A DNA stretch of 32,037 nt from Methanobacterium sp. (GTDB lineage Archaea; Methanobacteriota; Methanobacteria; Methanobacteriales; Methanobacteriaceae), in assembly GCA_016222945.1 (NCBI GenBank), contig JACRPY010000009.1, forward strand, positions 1 through 32,037. The letters are read 5' to 3'. Both the position numbers and the translations under genes were made by a program. The notes under the pieces are model-generated. The model was given only the letters and a program-made list of their open reading frames with translations. It ran no database searches and was not told the DNA's origin. Below are positions 7,789-16,096 of the stretch, one piece after another. Numbering within the stretch: position 1 is the first letter of the stretch; each line of letters starts with the position of its first letter.

Positions 7789-8166
7789 CCTCAAAAATCT
7801 TTGATTTTTGGGGCACGAATTTTTGATTCGTTAGCTTTGATTTAGGTTCAGGAAATGCTATCAAAATCTCTCAAAAATTCTATGAATTTTTTTTTTTGGA
7901 GCCCTCGAACATTATCATGTTCGGGGCATCGAAACTAAAGTTTCGATAGTGCAAAACTTTCAGTTTTGCTTACTTCGATTTTGATACAGCAAAATTCAAA
8001 GAATTTTGCATGATGCGCATTTCTTTCAACCTCAAAAATTGAAAATTTTTGTGGCCGCCGAACACTTGTGTTCGGGCCTACAAATCTTTCGATTTTGGCC
8101 AAGAAAAACCATGTTTTCTCCGGCCTTCGAAATCATGGATTTCGAAAGTTCAGAAACTTTAGTTTC
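7789..8166. repeat. Array of about 13 short palindromes at ~23-bp spacing
   Basis: Non-coding stretch made almost entirely of short inverted repeats. Arms are at 7792-7799/7803-7810, 7815-7820/7826-7831, 7873-7880/7884-7891, 7906-7912/7917-7923, 7928-7936/7939-7947, 7951-7958/7962-7969, 7989-7997/8001-8009, 8033-8040/8044-8051, 8058-8065/8068-8075, 8082-8086/8091-8095, 8102-8109/8113-8119 (one bulge), 8126-8134/8138-8146 and 8153-8158/8161-8166. Loops are 2-5 bases. Left arms share the flavour C(A/G)AAA followed by a few bases. Most centres are 22-25 bp apart. GGCC recurs at 8053, 8075, 8097 and 8122. TATCAAAATC (7859-7868) and its complement (7977-7986) could close an outer stem around four hairpins. 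The array sits between two divergent genes and begins 18 bases before rqcH. Confidence 0.85.
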
Positions 8167-8429
8167 CTCCAACCCTAAAAATCTTAAAAACATTTATTTC
8201 ATTAGATTTAATCACAAAAATATTTTATTCAATATAAAACATTTATTAGATAACCCTACTAAAGTATATAACAAGCTAATTCTAATTATAAAATACTTTT
8301 TGTATATTTGTTAGAACATGAATTAAAAGTCATCGAATTATGAAATAGTGGAGCAGTTTGACATTAATTAAAGAAAATAGCTTCAAATTAATATATTATT
8401 TAATAAAAAAATACGGTGGAGGAAAAATT
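8167..8429 (+). promoter_or_regulatory. AT-rich leader and likely promoter region of the EMC6-like gene
   Basis: Beyond the palindromes the sequence becomes plain AT-rich DNA without a credible gene. TATA-like stretches occur at about 8221-8240 (TATTTTATTCAATATAAAAC) and about 8286-8305. A clear GGTGGAGG at 8415-8422 precedes the ATG at 8430. No operator-like dyad was seen here. The exact promoter cannot be fixed from sequence. Confidence 0.4.
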
Positions 8430-8687
8430 ATGGATGTAGACGGTAAAGTAGCTGCAATTCATACAGTTGCTGCTGTAGCAGTAGGTTATATCTCTTTCAA
8501 GCTTACAAATGAAGCAATGGCCATTGTAATTGCAATAATTGTCCTTTATTTAATGGGTCAAGTTTCAGAAAGATTATTTGGAAAGGAAGAAGTTGGTGGC
8601 ATGAAGGGATGGCTTTGGAGCGGAATAGTTCCCTTCTTTTTTATATGGCTCATGACATGGGTAATATTCATGAACCATCCATTATAA
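8430..8687 (+). CDS. Small membrane protein, EMC6-like (DUF5379-type)
   Basis: 85 residues with three predicted membrane helices: AIHTVAAVAVGYISFKL, an AIVIAIIVLYLMG helix and a C-terminal FFFIWLMTWVIFM helix. A conserved-looking polar loop (SERLFGKEEVGGMKGWLWSG) lies between helices two and three. It resembles the EMC6-like small membrane proteins annotated in Methanobacteria; EMC6 is a core subunit of the eukaryotic ER membrane insertase. The ATG at 8430 is chosen over an upstream start because GGTGGAGG lies 7 bases before it. It stands alone, convergent with the DUF2070 gene. The name is from memory of family appearance, not a search. Confidence 0.7.
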   Translation: MDVDGKVAAIHTVAAVAVGYISFKLTNEAMAIVIAIIVLYLMGQVSERLFGKEEVGGMKGWLWSGIVPFFFIWLMTWVIFMNHPL

Positions 8688-8697
8688 ACTTCAAATT

Positions 8698-8746
8698 TAA
8701 ATTTTTTTTTAATTTAATTCCTTTTTATTTATTCTATTTCTTTTAA
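8698..8746. terminator. T-rich convergent intergenic region, likely terminator
   Basis: Short spacer between the convergent EMC6-like and DUF2070 genes. It contains AAATTTAAATTTTTTTTTAA with nine T in a row (8702-8710) and further T runs to 8745. Oligo-T tracts end transcription in archaea. No strong hairpin was seen. Confidence 0.5.
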
Positions 8747-8749
8747 ATA

Positions 8750-10591
8750 TTAGAATGCCCAGTAAAATAGCCATATAAACACGGAAAGTAATGCAGATAT
8801 GATTATCAGCGGGGCAAATATCCTGCTTACTGCAACAACGGAGCTTATTGTTGTTACAAGCTCGGTAGCGTTTAAAGGACCAAGAGTTTTAATATCTTCA
8901 ATTTTACTCATTTTACAGCCAACAGAAACTTCTTCTAAATCATTTAAAGCTATTTTAGTGCATTTTAAAATGGCATTTATCATTTCATCCTGTTTTCTGT
9001 GACCTACAGGATTATGACCTCCAGATAACGTATTTACATAATGTGTATCTGTAGTCATTACTTCCGCTTGATCTACACCTAATTCCATGACTTTATCTAA
9101 TATTTTCTCTCTAAACCCTTTGAACATGTTATTTGAATCCAAAAGAATGTAAGCTGTTTTTTGGGAAGTATTATCAGAATCATATGCCTCTAAAACCATG
9201 ATTTTTAATCCACTTAACCCTATACCATCTTCTTTTGAAAAATCAGTTAAGGGATCACTTGCACATCCTATTCTAATTTTGTTTTCACTTTCAAGATTTT
9301 GAATTTTCTCAACTGCACCCATAAGCTCGAAAACTTCCTTATTACCTGGTAAAATCCTTCCACCTTCTCCTTTAAAGCTGTTGTGGCAGTCTACAAGAAT
9401 AACATTTTCAACATCACATGATGCCTTTGCAAGATTCGTAACGGCAAGGCCAATTCCAAAATCAATATCATCAAATCCTTTTGGGGAGAATGTGGCAAGC
9501 ATTAATAAATTCTTATCAAAATACTGTGCACCTATCTTCGCACGTTCATTTTCAACTCTAAAAAATTTACTGACATTATCAAAGTAATCCATATCCTTTA
9601 AAGCATCTTTAACAACTTTTTCTATCTTATTTATTTCTTTATAAGAAACTGGATTAAAATCATGTGTTGAGGGTCCATGGGAAACCATGGTGAACGCATC
9701 AAACTTATTAGCAAGAATTGTAGGCATATTTCCGCCACCAATATTTCCAATTGGGCCTGGATGAACACAGGGAGCTAAGAAAATTGCTTTAACACCATTT
9801 TTACCTTTAAAACTTAATATTCCTATTAATGTATCAATAGGTTCTCCCATATCATCAAAAACCTTTTCCATAGCACGAGAACCTTCTGTAAGATGGGCTA
9901 ATGTGAGACTTAGAAGCTCTAAACCTCCAACCCCTAAATTTCTCCTCATAGGCGATTCCATAACTGCTACAAGGGAGTAAACCGCAGCCATAAGTATTAA
10001 TGATGCTATTATAATCTTTATAAGAATGGCTATTATACTGAAACTACCAATATTGGTTGTTATATTAGTTAAAGAGACTATAACTATCACCATGCTGACA
10101 ATAAGAACAGGTTGAATCGCAGCTACGCTAATAGATTTCAAAAGACTAATATTAGATGTTCCCCATAACACAATAATTCGAAAAGCAAATACAATAGCAA
10201 TACCAAATATTAATGCATCAAGTGTGTAATTATAATTATAAGCAGAAAAAGCTGATGCAAGACTACCTAATACGTAAATTAGCCCCACTAACATCATGGC
10301 GAAAAGAGACACAAACATGGATTGTTTCATTTTCATGTGTCTGCCCTTAAATGAGTTTATAATGGGTTGGGTTAATCCTCCACTCATTATTGATGTGAAT
10401 CCAAAAATCAAAAACCCAGTGGCACCTCCGTAGATTACACTATATAATATAGAACTTTGTGCTGCAGGCTCCATTAATGAAACAATGCATCCTATAATGA
10501 AACTCAAGAATATAATACTTAAAAGAGAAATTCTGGTTGTTGGTAGTGTCATGATATATTTAGTAAGACTTACAATTTTTTCACTGGACAT
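8750..10591 (-). CDS. DUF2070 membrane protein with His/Asp-rich soluble domain
   Basis: 613 residues. The N-terminal 215 residues hold about six or seven membrane helices (roughly 22-40, 48-70, 92-113, 126-143, 156-175, 184-209). One further helix closes the protein at about 588-612. Between them is a roughly 350-residue soluble domain. This is the archaeal DUF2070 family, of unknown function. The soluble domain carries clustered candidate metal ligands: APCVHPGPIGNIGGG (His277), SHGPSTHDFNP (His305, His310, Asp311), VDCHNSF (Asp401, His403), and TTDTHYVNTLSGGHNPVGH (Asp515, His517, His526, His531). That pattern suggests a membrane-tethered metal-dependent hydrolase, which is my inference. 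GAGGT precedes the ATG. It is divergent from the fumarase gene. Confidence 0.85.
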   Translation of the reverse strand: MSSEKIVSLTKYIMTLPTTRISLLSIIFLSFIIGCIVSLMEPAAQSSILYSVIYGGATGFLIFGFTSIMSGGLTQPIINSFKGRHMKMKQSMFVSLFAMMLVGLIYVLGSLASAFSAYNYNYTLDALIFGIAIVFAFRIIVLWGTSNISLLKSISVAAIQPVLIVSMVIVIVSLTNITTNIGSFSIIAILIKIIIASLILMAAVYSLVAVMESPMRRNLGVGGLELLSLTLAHLTEGSRAMEKVFDDMGEPIDTLIGILSFKGKNGVKAIFLAPCVHPGPIGNIGGGNMPTILANKFDAFTMVSHGPSTHDFNPVSYKEINKIEKVVKDALKDMDYFDNVSKFFRVENERAKIGAQYFDKNLLMLATFSPKGFDDIDFGIGLAVTNLAKASCDVENVILVDCHNSFKGEGGRILPGNKEVFELMGAVEKIQNLESENKIRIGCASDPLTDFSKEDGIGLSGLKIMVLEAYDSDNTSQKTAYILLDSNNMFKGFREKILDKVMELGVDQAEVMTTDTHYVNTLSGGHNPVGHRKQDEMINAILKCTKIALNDLEEVSVGCKMSKIEDIKTLGPLNATELVTTISSVVAVSRIFAPLIIISALLSVFIWLFYWAF

Positions 10592-10761
10592 AAATTAAAC
10601 CTCTGATAATCACTTATTTTTATCGCCAAGATAATAAATAGCTATTATACTTATTTAATAATAACGTTATGGAATAAATAACAATCATTAAATAACAATA
10701 TTTAAAATTATTTCAAAAGAATATAAAGAAAAATAGAATATATTTAGATATAGGTGAGTAA

Positions 10762-11325
10762 ATGGACATAAAACTTAAAACACCCCTTTCAAAAGAAGAT
10801 ACTAAAAAATTAAGTGTTGGAGATATTGTATATCTATCTGGAATTATTTATACTGCAAGAGACCGAGCTCATCAAAGAATTTTAGAGGACGGTTCACCAG
10901 TAAACCTCAAAGGGGCTGTTATTTTCCATGCAGGCCCTATTATTAAAATATCACCATCAAATGAAGATGAATACAAAATGGTTGCAGTGGGACCTACAAC
11001 AAGCACTCGAATGAATCCTTACCAGCCAGATGTTCTTAAATTAGGAGTAAATGCCATAATTGGGAAAGGTGGTATGGACAGCAAAACTGAAGAAGCTTTA
11101 ATTGAAAACAACGCAGTATATCTTGCTGCAGTAGGTGGATGCGCAGCATTATATGTTAAATCAATATTAGAAGTTAAAAGTGTTAATTGGATTGATTTAG
11201 GTGTTCCCGAAGCAATATGGAAGCTTGAAGTTAAAGATTTTGGCCCCCTTGTTGTAGCAATGGATTCTAATGGCAGAAATCTTTACAAAGAAGTCCAAAA
11301 TAAAATTGAAGCCAATATTAATTAA
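10762..11325 (+). CDS. Class I fumarate hydratase / L-tartrate dehydratase-type, beta subunit
   Basis: 187 residues matching the C-terminal half (beta subunit) of class I iron-sulfur fumarases: GDIVYLSGIIYTARDRAHQR, then FHAGPI, VGPTTSTRMNPY, GKGGMDSKTEEAL and AVGGCAALYV. In methanogens the enzyme is split; the alpha subunit, which holds the 4Fe-4S cluster, is not in this window. It interconverts malate and fumarate in the reductive incomplete citric acid cycle leading to succinate and 2-oxoglutarate, next to malate dehydrogenase (gene at 16910). GGTGA lies 5 bases before the ATG. The DUF6282 gene follows after 20 bases on the same strand. Confidence 0.92.
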   Translation: MDIKLKTPLSKEDTKKLSVGDIVYLSGIIYTARDRAHQRILEDGSPVNLKGAVIFHAGPIIKISPSNEDEYKMVAVGPTTSTRMNPYQPDVLKLGVNAIIGKGGMDSKTEEALIENNAVYLAAVGGCAALYVKSILEVKSVNWIDLGVPEAIWKLEVKDFGPLVVAMDSNGRNLYKEVQNKIEANIN

Positions 11326-11345
11326 TATTTATTTTTAAGGATTAT

Positions 11346-12125
11346 ATGACAAATAAAGAATATTTACTCCAGGGATTTATAGATACACACATCCACACAG
11401 CCCCAGATATTAAGCCAAGAATTTTAAATGATATAGATGCAGCTTTAGAAGCAAAAAAAGAGCGAATGCAAGCTATTGTCATTAAATCTCATGTGGAATC
11501 CACTGCAGGAAGAGCAAATATTGCAGAAGCAGTATCAGGGTTTAAAGTGATTGGAGGTATCTGTTTAAATTCAAGTGTTGGAGGATTAAATTCAGAAGCT
11601 GTTAAGGTCACCGCCAGGCTTGGAGGTAAAATTGTGTGGTTTCCAACAATTTCTGCCCCTAAAATCCATATAAATTATGAAAATACAGAAGATATTCTCA
11701 ATATAATTGCAGAAAATGATTTAGTTTTAGCATCAGGCCATTTAAAACCAGCTGATATATTTAAACTTCTTGATTATGCAAAGAGTGCAGGAATTAAAAA
11801 AATAGTCATAAATCATCCTTTAACAGGTGTTGTTGGTGCAAATATTGATGAACAAAAAGAAATAGCCAAATATACTTATCTTGAACACTGCTTTGTCGCG
11901 TGTATGGAAAAGCATGATAATTTAGATCCACAGTTAATTGCCGATGCAATAACTGAAATTGGACCTGAAAGGTGTATAATGGCCACTGATTTTGGTCAAG
12001 TGCATAATCAAAGACCAGTAGATGGAATAAAAATGTTTGTAAATTCCATGTTGAAATATGGCATTAAAAAAAGAGATATAAACAAAATGTGTATTGAAAA
12101 TCCTTTTAAATTATTTTTAGAATAA
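11346..12125 (+). CDS. DUF6282 amidohydrolase-like protein
   Basis: 259-residue TIM-barrel protein of the amidohydrolase type. Metal ligands are visible as DTHIHTAPD (His15, His17, Asp21), IKSH (Lys47, His49), a later SGHL, NHPLTG, and the terminal ATDFGQVHN. The spacing fits the DUF6282 group, which is small for an amidohydrolase and has no assigned substrate. It shares a strand and probably a transcript with the fumarase beta gene (20-base gap, with AGGAT before the ATG). Substrate cannot be inferred. The protein is intact, with no signal peptide. Confidence 0.75.
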   Translation: MTNKEYLLQGFIDTHIHTAPDIKPRILNDIDAALEAKKERMQAIVIKSHVESTAGRANIAEAVSGFKVIGGICLNSSVGGLNSEAVKVTARLGGKIVWFPTISAPKIHINYENTEDILNIIAENDLVLASGHLKPADIFKLLDYAKSAGIKKIVINHPLTGVVGANIDEQKEIAKYTYLEHCFVACMEKHDNLDPQLIADAITEIGPERCIMATDFGQVHNQRPVDGIKMFVNSMLKYGIKKRDINKMCIENPFKLFLE

Positions 12126-12169
12126 AAATAGTGTTCAAATATTAAAAATAAAAAAAATATGGGATATAT

Positions 12170-13267
12170 TTAATCAATATCCTCAAATCTTCCTTCTAAT
12201 TTCTCCATAACACCAGGTAATGAAGTGTATTCCATTTCATCAGCTGGAAGCCTGTGTGGTTCGAAAGGACCATGTCTTCTCATGTATTCTGCAACTTCTG
12301 ATGCAAGTTCTCTTGATCTGTCATATGCAGGATCGTCGAACATGTCTGCCGGGCCTACTAATTTACAATCCGCTATTTGGAATCCAAGAGCCATTACTCG
12401 TGGAGGTCCGTCAAATCGTACAGGGTATGCGTTTTTCTGTGCTACAGGCATTAATGGGCCGTTGTGGGAACCTCTCATCCATCCACCTACTAAATGAGGG
12501 AATGCAAATGGTTCTACGACTTCTCCAGCAGCAGGGAATCCAGACTGTGACCTTACTATTGCAACAGGGTCGTCTTTTCCAACATATTGTCCAGCCAGTA
12601 AATTTAATCTTTCTGTGCTTATAGAAGCTGCTATTTCACCGTCATCTTTTCTAGTAACCCTTTTTATAACATATCTACTTATTGATCCTAAAAGAGCCAG
12701 TGCGTCATACATTTCTTCAGGGCAGCTCATTTTAACTTTTCTGTGTTCCATAACATCGAATATTTCAAATTCAAAACCGTTATGCAGGGATGGGTCTATT
12801 ACAAGTCCTGCTGTAGTAAACGGGTCTGCAAACATTTTAAAAATAGGCATGTTAAATGCACCTGGTTCTGTTTTATCACAACAGAATATAACTACAGGGT
12901 CACTTGGTCTTTCTTTAAATTCCATTTCTGCAGCACCAGGCCCCATTCCCCTAATATTTCCTGAAAATGTGTCTGAGAGAAGGTCTTGACCTGCACCATA
13001 AAGTTTCAGTTCTTTTGCAATTGCAGTGGCTTCTGTAAATGCGTTAAATGCTAATCCATGGATTTCTTCGTTTTCTTCGCCCTGTCTGTGAGTCATTATA
13101 AGTTCTGTGTCGTCACCACAATTGGTGACATAAAAGTCTTCAAGGAGTCCTTCTTCCTTAGCTTTTCCTAATATTTCCTCACACTTTGCCAGTAAGGCCG
13201 GATGAGCTAAACCATGTCCTGCTATACTTCCAACGTCTGCTTTAATTACACTAATAGTTGTTTTCAT
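12170..13267 (-). CDS. fbp: Fructose-1,6-bisphosphate aldolase/phosphatase (type V)
   Basis: 365 residues, the normal size for the archaeal bifunctional enzyme. One active site first condenses triose phosphates to fructose 1,6-bisphosphate, then removes the C1 phosphate to give fructose 6-phosphate, the committing step of gluconeogenesis. Signatures: ISVIKADVGSIAGH with His18 and Asp11, NCGDD (49-53), the Schiff-base region GQYVGKDDP with Tyr228 and Lys231, and GGWMRGSHNGPLMP. All expected residues are present. GGAGGTG lies 8 bases before the ATG. A 33-bp dyad (13338-13370) lies about 70-100 bases upstream and could be a regulatory site or a terminator of the preceding gene. Confidence 0.96.
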   Translation of the reverse strand: MKTTISVIKADVGSIAGHGLAHPALLAKCEEILGKAKEEGLLEDFYVTNCGDDTELIMTHRQGEENEEIHGLAFNAFTEATAIAKELKLYGAGQDLLSDTFSGNIRGMGPGAAEMEFKERPSDPVVIFCCDKTEPGAFNMPIFKMFADPFTTAGLVIDPSLHNGFEFEIFDVMEHRKVKMSCPEEMYDALALLGSISRYVIKRVTRKDDGEIAASISTERLNLLAGQYVGKDDPVAIVRSQSGFPAAGEVVEPFAFPHLVGGWMRGSHNGPLMPVAQKNAYPVRFDGPPRVMALGFQIADCKLVGPADMFDDPAYDRSRELASEVAEYMRRHGPFEPHRLPADEMEYTSLPGVMEKLEGRFEDID

Positions 13268-13337
13268 TTAAAAAACACCTCCGTTATCATAAGAATTTTA
13301 AACGAGTATAAAATTTGATTAAAGGCGGCTTTGGTTT

Positions 13338-13370
13338 GTCATTTTTGAATAATTTTAATTCCAAAATGAC
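13338..13370. promoter_or_regulatory. 33-bp inverted repeat upstream of fbp
   Basis: GTCATTTT (13338-13345) pairs with AAAATGAC (13363-13370). Inside them GAAT (13347-13350) pairs with ATTC (13358-13361), leaving one mismatch and a 7-base centre. It lies between the 3' end of the dehydrogenase gene and the start of fbp, both on the minus strand. It could be an operator for fbp or part of a terminator for the upstream gene; the sequence alone does not decide. Confidence 0.5.
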
Positions 13371-13537
13371 TTAAAAACAATAACGTACGTTATATCACCC
13401 TTAATCCTATAGAAAGTATGATGTTGTAACAATATAAAACTTACGATGACAACATCCACTCTTAAAATAAAATTTGCACAATTCACTTTTAAACATGAAA
13501 AATAGATAATTTATTTCATATATAAAGCCCTAAACAA

Positions 13538-14533
13538 TTATTTTCTTTCTATTTTGTTTCTAACTTCGCGGGCCATTTCCATTGTGGATGCATTTCCACC
13601 AAGGTCCTTAGTTACAATTTTATTTTCGCTTAAAACTTCTATCAAAGCATTTTCGAGAGTACAGGCTGCATCATGCTCTTCAAGGTAATCCAACATTAAA
13701 ACTACAGACAAAATCATAGCAGAAGGATTTGATATACCTTTACCTGCAATATCTGGCCCTGATCCATGTACTGGCTCGAATAAAGCACTATTTTCTCCTA
13801 TGTTTGCTGAGGGCATTAGTCCTAGTCCCCCTACGAGTCCTGCGCCTTCATCTGAGAGTATATCGCCGAATAAGTTTGTGGTTACGATTACATCGAACAT
13901 ATGAGGGTTAGTGATGAAAAACATGGCTGTAGCATCCACATAACGATCATCAGTCCCAATATCACTGTAATCTCCCGCTACATCATAAAAAATATCTCTA
14001 AAAAGCCCATCAGTCTTTTTAAGCACATTAGCCTTATGAACAGCAGTAACCTTACCTCTACCAGTCTTCTTAGCATAATCAAAAGCAAACTTACAAATCC
14101 TCTCACTCGCTTTCCGAGTTATAACCCTTAAAGCAGTAGCCCCATCTTCAGTTTCTTCCTCAATACCAATATAAAGCCCCTCAGTATTCTCCCTCACAAT
14201 AACAAAATCCAAATCATCATGAAGACTCTTAGTACCAGGATAAGACTTAACCTGCCTCAAATTAACATAAAGATCCAACTCCTGCCTTAAAGTTATAATT
14301 GCACTTTTTTGGCCAGGAACAGTTGTTACAGCACCGAAAAGTGTTGCATCTGCATTTTTTGCTAGTTTAATTGTCTCTTCAGGTATTGTTGTTCCTGTTT
14401 TCTGAAAACATTCATTTCCTGCAAGTGCCACATTATAATTAAATTGGATGTCTAACGCACCTAAAACATGAATCGCTGCTTCCATAACTTCTTTTCCAAT
14501 GCCATCCCCATGAATCACTGTTATATTATACAT
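13538..14533 (-). CDS. Isopropylmalate/homoisocitrate dehydrogenase family (LeuB or AksF)
   Basis: 331 residues of the beta-decarboxylating dehydrogenase family: VIHGDGIGKEV start, ITLRQELDLYVNLR, VIVRENTEGLYIG, VHKANVLKKTDGLF, TTNLFGDILSDEGAGLVGG and EPVHGSGPDIAGKG. It oxidises and decarboxylates 3-isopropylmalate (leucine) or homoisocitrate and its homologues (2-oxosuberate for coenzyme B, AksF). Its length and the lack of the AksF-type insertion after the substrate loop are closer to LeuB of Methanocaldococcus, but methanogens carry both paralogues and I cannot settle specificity. Codon usage is strikingly mosaic (see findings). No leucine-pathway partner is adjacent. Confidence 0.88.
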   Translation of the reverse strand: MYNITVIHGDGIGKEVMEAAIHVLGALDIQFNYNVALAGNECFQKTGTTIPEETIKLAKNADATLFGAVTTVPGQKSAIITLRQELDLYVNLRQVKSYPGTKSLHDDLDFVIVRENTEGLYIGIEEETEDGATALRVITRKASERICKFAFDYAKKTGRGKVTAVHKANVLKKTDGLFRDIFYDVAGDYSDIGTDDRYVDATAMFFITNPHMFDVIVTTNLFGDILSDEGAGLVGGLGLMPSANIGENSALFEPVHGSGPDIAGKGISNPSAMILSVVLMLDYLEEHDAACTLENALIEVLSENKIVTKDLGGNASTMEMAREVRNKIERK

Positions 14534-14783
14534 TTATACACCCATATATCCCCAATATTTATTATTTTTTATATTCCTACTATGAAACTATTTTTTAACT
14601 GAATATTGATGTAATTTATCCGAAGAAATTAAAATAAATTTTCATATTGATATTAGGCAAATATTTTTTAAATTAAGATTAATTATAATAATAATTAAAA
14701 TACAAATATTTAAAAAACCAGCGTAAATTAAAATTTTTCATTAAATACGTTTAAAGTGGTAAAATAACTTTTGTGTGATAAAT

Positions 14784-15755
14784 ATGTGGGATATATTCCA
14801 ATCCATCGGATCATTTGACAGATTGAAGGGCAAAGGTTCATTCAAACATTATAAAAAAAAATTAAAAGAATATCAAGAAAATGAAGCAGATGTTCTAATT
14901 GATATGGGTGTATATCGCTTAGAAGAAGAAAGATTTGAAGAATCAATCGAATTTTTTAATAATGCCTTGCAAATTTACCATAAGCTTAATGAAATGGACG
15001 GTGAAGCATTTGTACTCGATTTAATGGGTGATGTATTCCTTAGCATGAGACAAATAGACAAAGCTATAGAAAAATACATAAAATCATTCCAAATATATGC
15101 TGAAATTAAATCTCCACTAAAAGATGAGTTATTTGATAAAATAAAAGAAGCTGAAGATATACGGGATGCCATCAAGATTGCAGAAAAACCTGACGAAGTT
15201 AAAGAATCTTTAAAATCTCCAGTATCTGAGGATAGCTCAGAATATGAGATTGTTGCAGAAAGTAACCTTGATGAGTATCTTGCTGAAGAAGAAGAACAGG
15301 AGTGCATCCTTAATTACAAAAAAATATCACCAAAATTAGATAAAATAATGAAAATAGTTAAAAAGAAATATAAAGTTGATTGTAGCGAAAACGAATATAA
15401 AACCGGTTATCTTAGAAAATCTATTGTTGATGCCCATAAAAATGGAGAACATGAAAAAGAGATGGTAATGCTTTTAATAATGGGACGTTTTCTTTTAGAT
15501 GAAGAAAAAAATTACAGTGCATTGAATAATTTTAAAGATGCATTCGAATTGTCTTATGAAATAGAAGATAAAAAAGTAGAAGCATTCTCTCTTCTATTAC
15601 TCGGAACAGTTTATTACATATTAGGAAACGAAGATAAGATATATAATCTATTTAAAAGGTCCGTTGAAATATTTAACGAGTTGAATGATAAAAAAGGAGA
15701 ATCAATTGCAAAGGATCTTATAAATACATTGTACAGTGAGGACATATGCTTGTGA
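14784..15755 (+). CDS. TPR repeat protein
   Basis: 323 residues, soluble and acidic. TPR-like helical pairs occur at about 30-110 (DMGVYRLEEERFEESIEFFN and the matching MGDVFLSMRQIDKAIEKYIK) and again at about 235-318 (ALNNFKDAFELSYE, LLGTVYYILGNEDK). The middle is an acidic linker. The ATG at 14784 is preferred because GTGAT lies just before it; an in-frame GTG at 14775 has no ribosome binding site. TPRs mediate protein contacts; the partner is unknown. It is divergent from the dehydrogenase gene. The stop codon is overlapped by a small dyad, TGTGAT-6-ATCACA at 15751-15768. Confidence 0.75.
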   Translation: MWDIFQSIGSFDRLKGKGSFKHYKKKLKEYQENEADVLIDMGVYRLEEERFEESIEFFNNALQIYHKLNEMDGEAFVLDLMGDVFLSMRQIDKAIEKYIKSFQIYAEIKSPLKDELFDKIKEAEDIRDAIKIAEKPDEVKESLKSPVSEDSSEYEIVAESNLDEYLAEEEEQECILNYKKISPKLDKIMKIVKKKYKVDCSENEYKTGYLRKSIVDAHKNGEHEKEMVMLLIMGRFLLDEEKNYSALNNFKDAFELSYEIEDKKVEAFSLLLLGTVYYILGNEDKIYNLFKRSVEIFNELNDKKGESIAKDLINTLYSEDICL

Positions 15756-16096
15756 TGAATTAATCACACCATCTCCACTTTATTATATCTTCTTTAATAA
15801 TTCTTCATGAACAATCTATCTTAATCAACCCATAAATCTGTATTAAACTAATTTAAACAGATATTATCCATTTATTTTCATTATTTTTACATGAACTGCA
15901 AAAACAGTGATTATGCCAAACTTCAACAAATTAGCATTCATTCAATTCCATCATTCCATTAAATATATGCAACATGACGAACAAATAATAGTTTTAAGAG
16001 ATTTATTTAAATACAAAAATTAAAATATCAAATTTAAATAATGAACTAAATGTTCCTAAAACATGGAATAAAGAATATAAAGTGGAGCTGTAGAAA
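15756..16096. other. 341-bp AT-rich intergenic region
   Basis: Between the TPR and HEAT-repeat genes. It contains no credible reading frame, no RNA gene and no long repeat that I can see. Several TATA-like runs exist (for example near 16000-16045) and a promoter for the HEAT gene must lie here, but I cannot single one out. Confidence 0.5.

Noticed and set aside
7789..8166. CRISPR array
   Set aside because: The units are different palindromes of 13-25 bp. There is no constant repeat separated by unique spacers and no cas gene nearby.
8006..8314. A 102-codon plus-strand reading frame across the palindrome array
   Set aside because: It is chance translation of the hairpins and the AT-rich DNA after them, with no ribosome binding site and no protein-like pattern.
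12225..12989. Several long plus-strand frames opposite fbp
   Set aside because: They are antisense shadows of an intact enzyme gene and have no ribosome binding sites.
15751..15768. TGTGAT/ATCACA dyad over the stop of the TPR gene as a terminator
   Set aside because: Six-base arms without a following T-tract are too weak to call.
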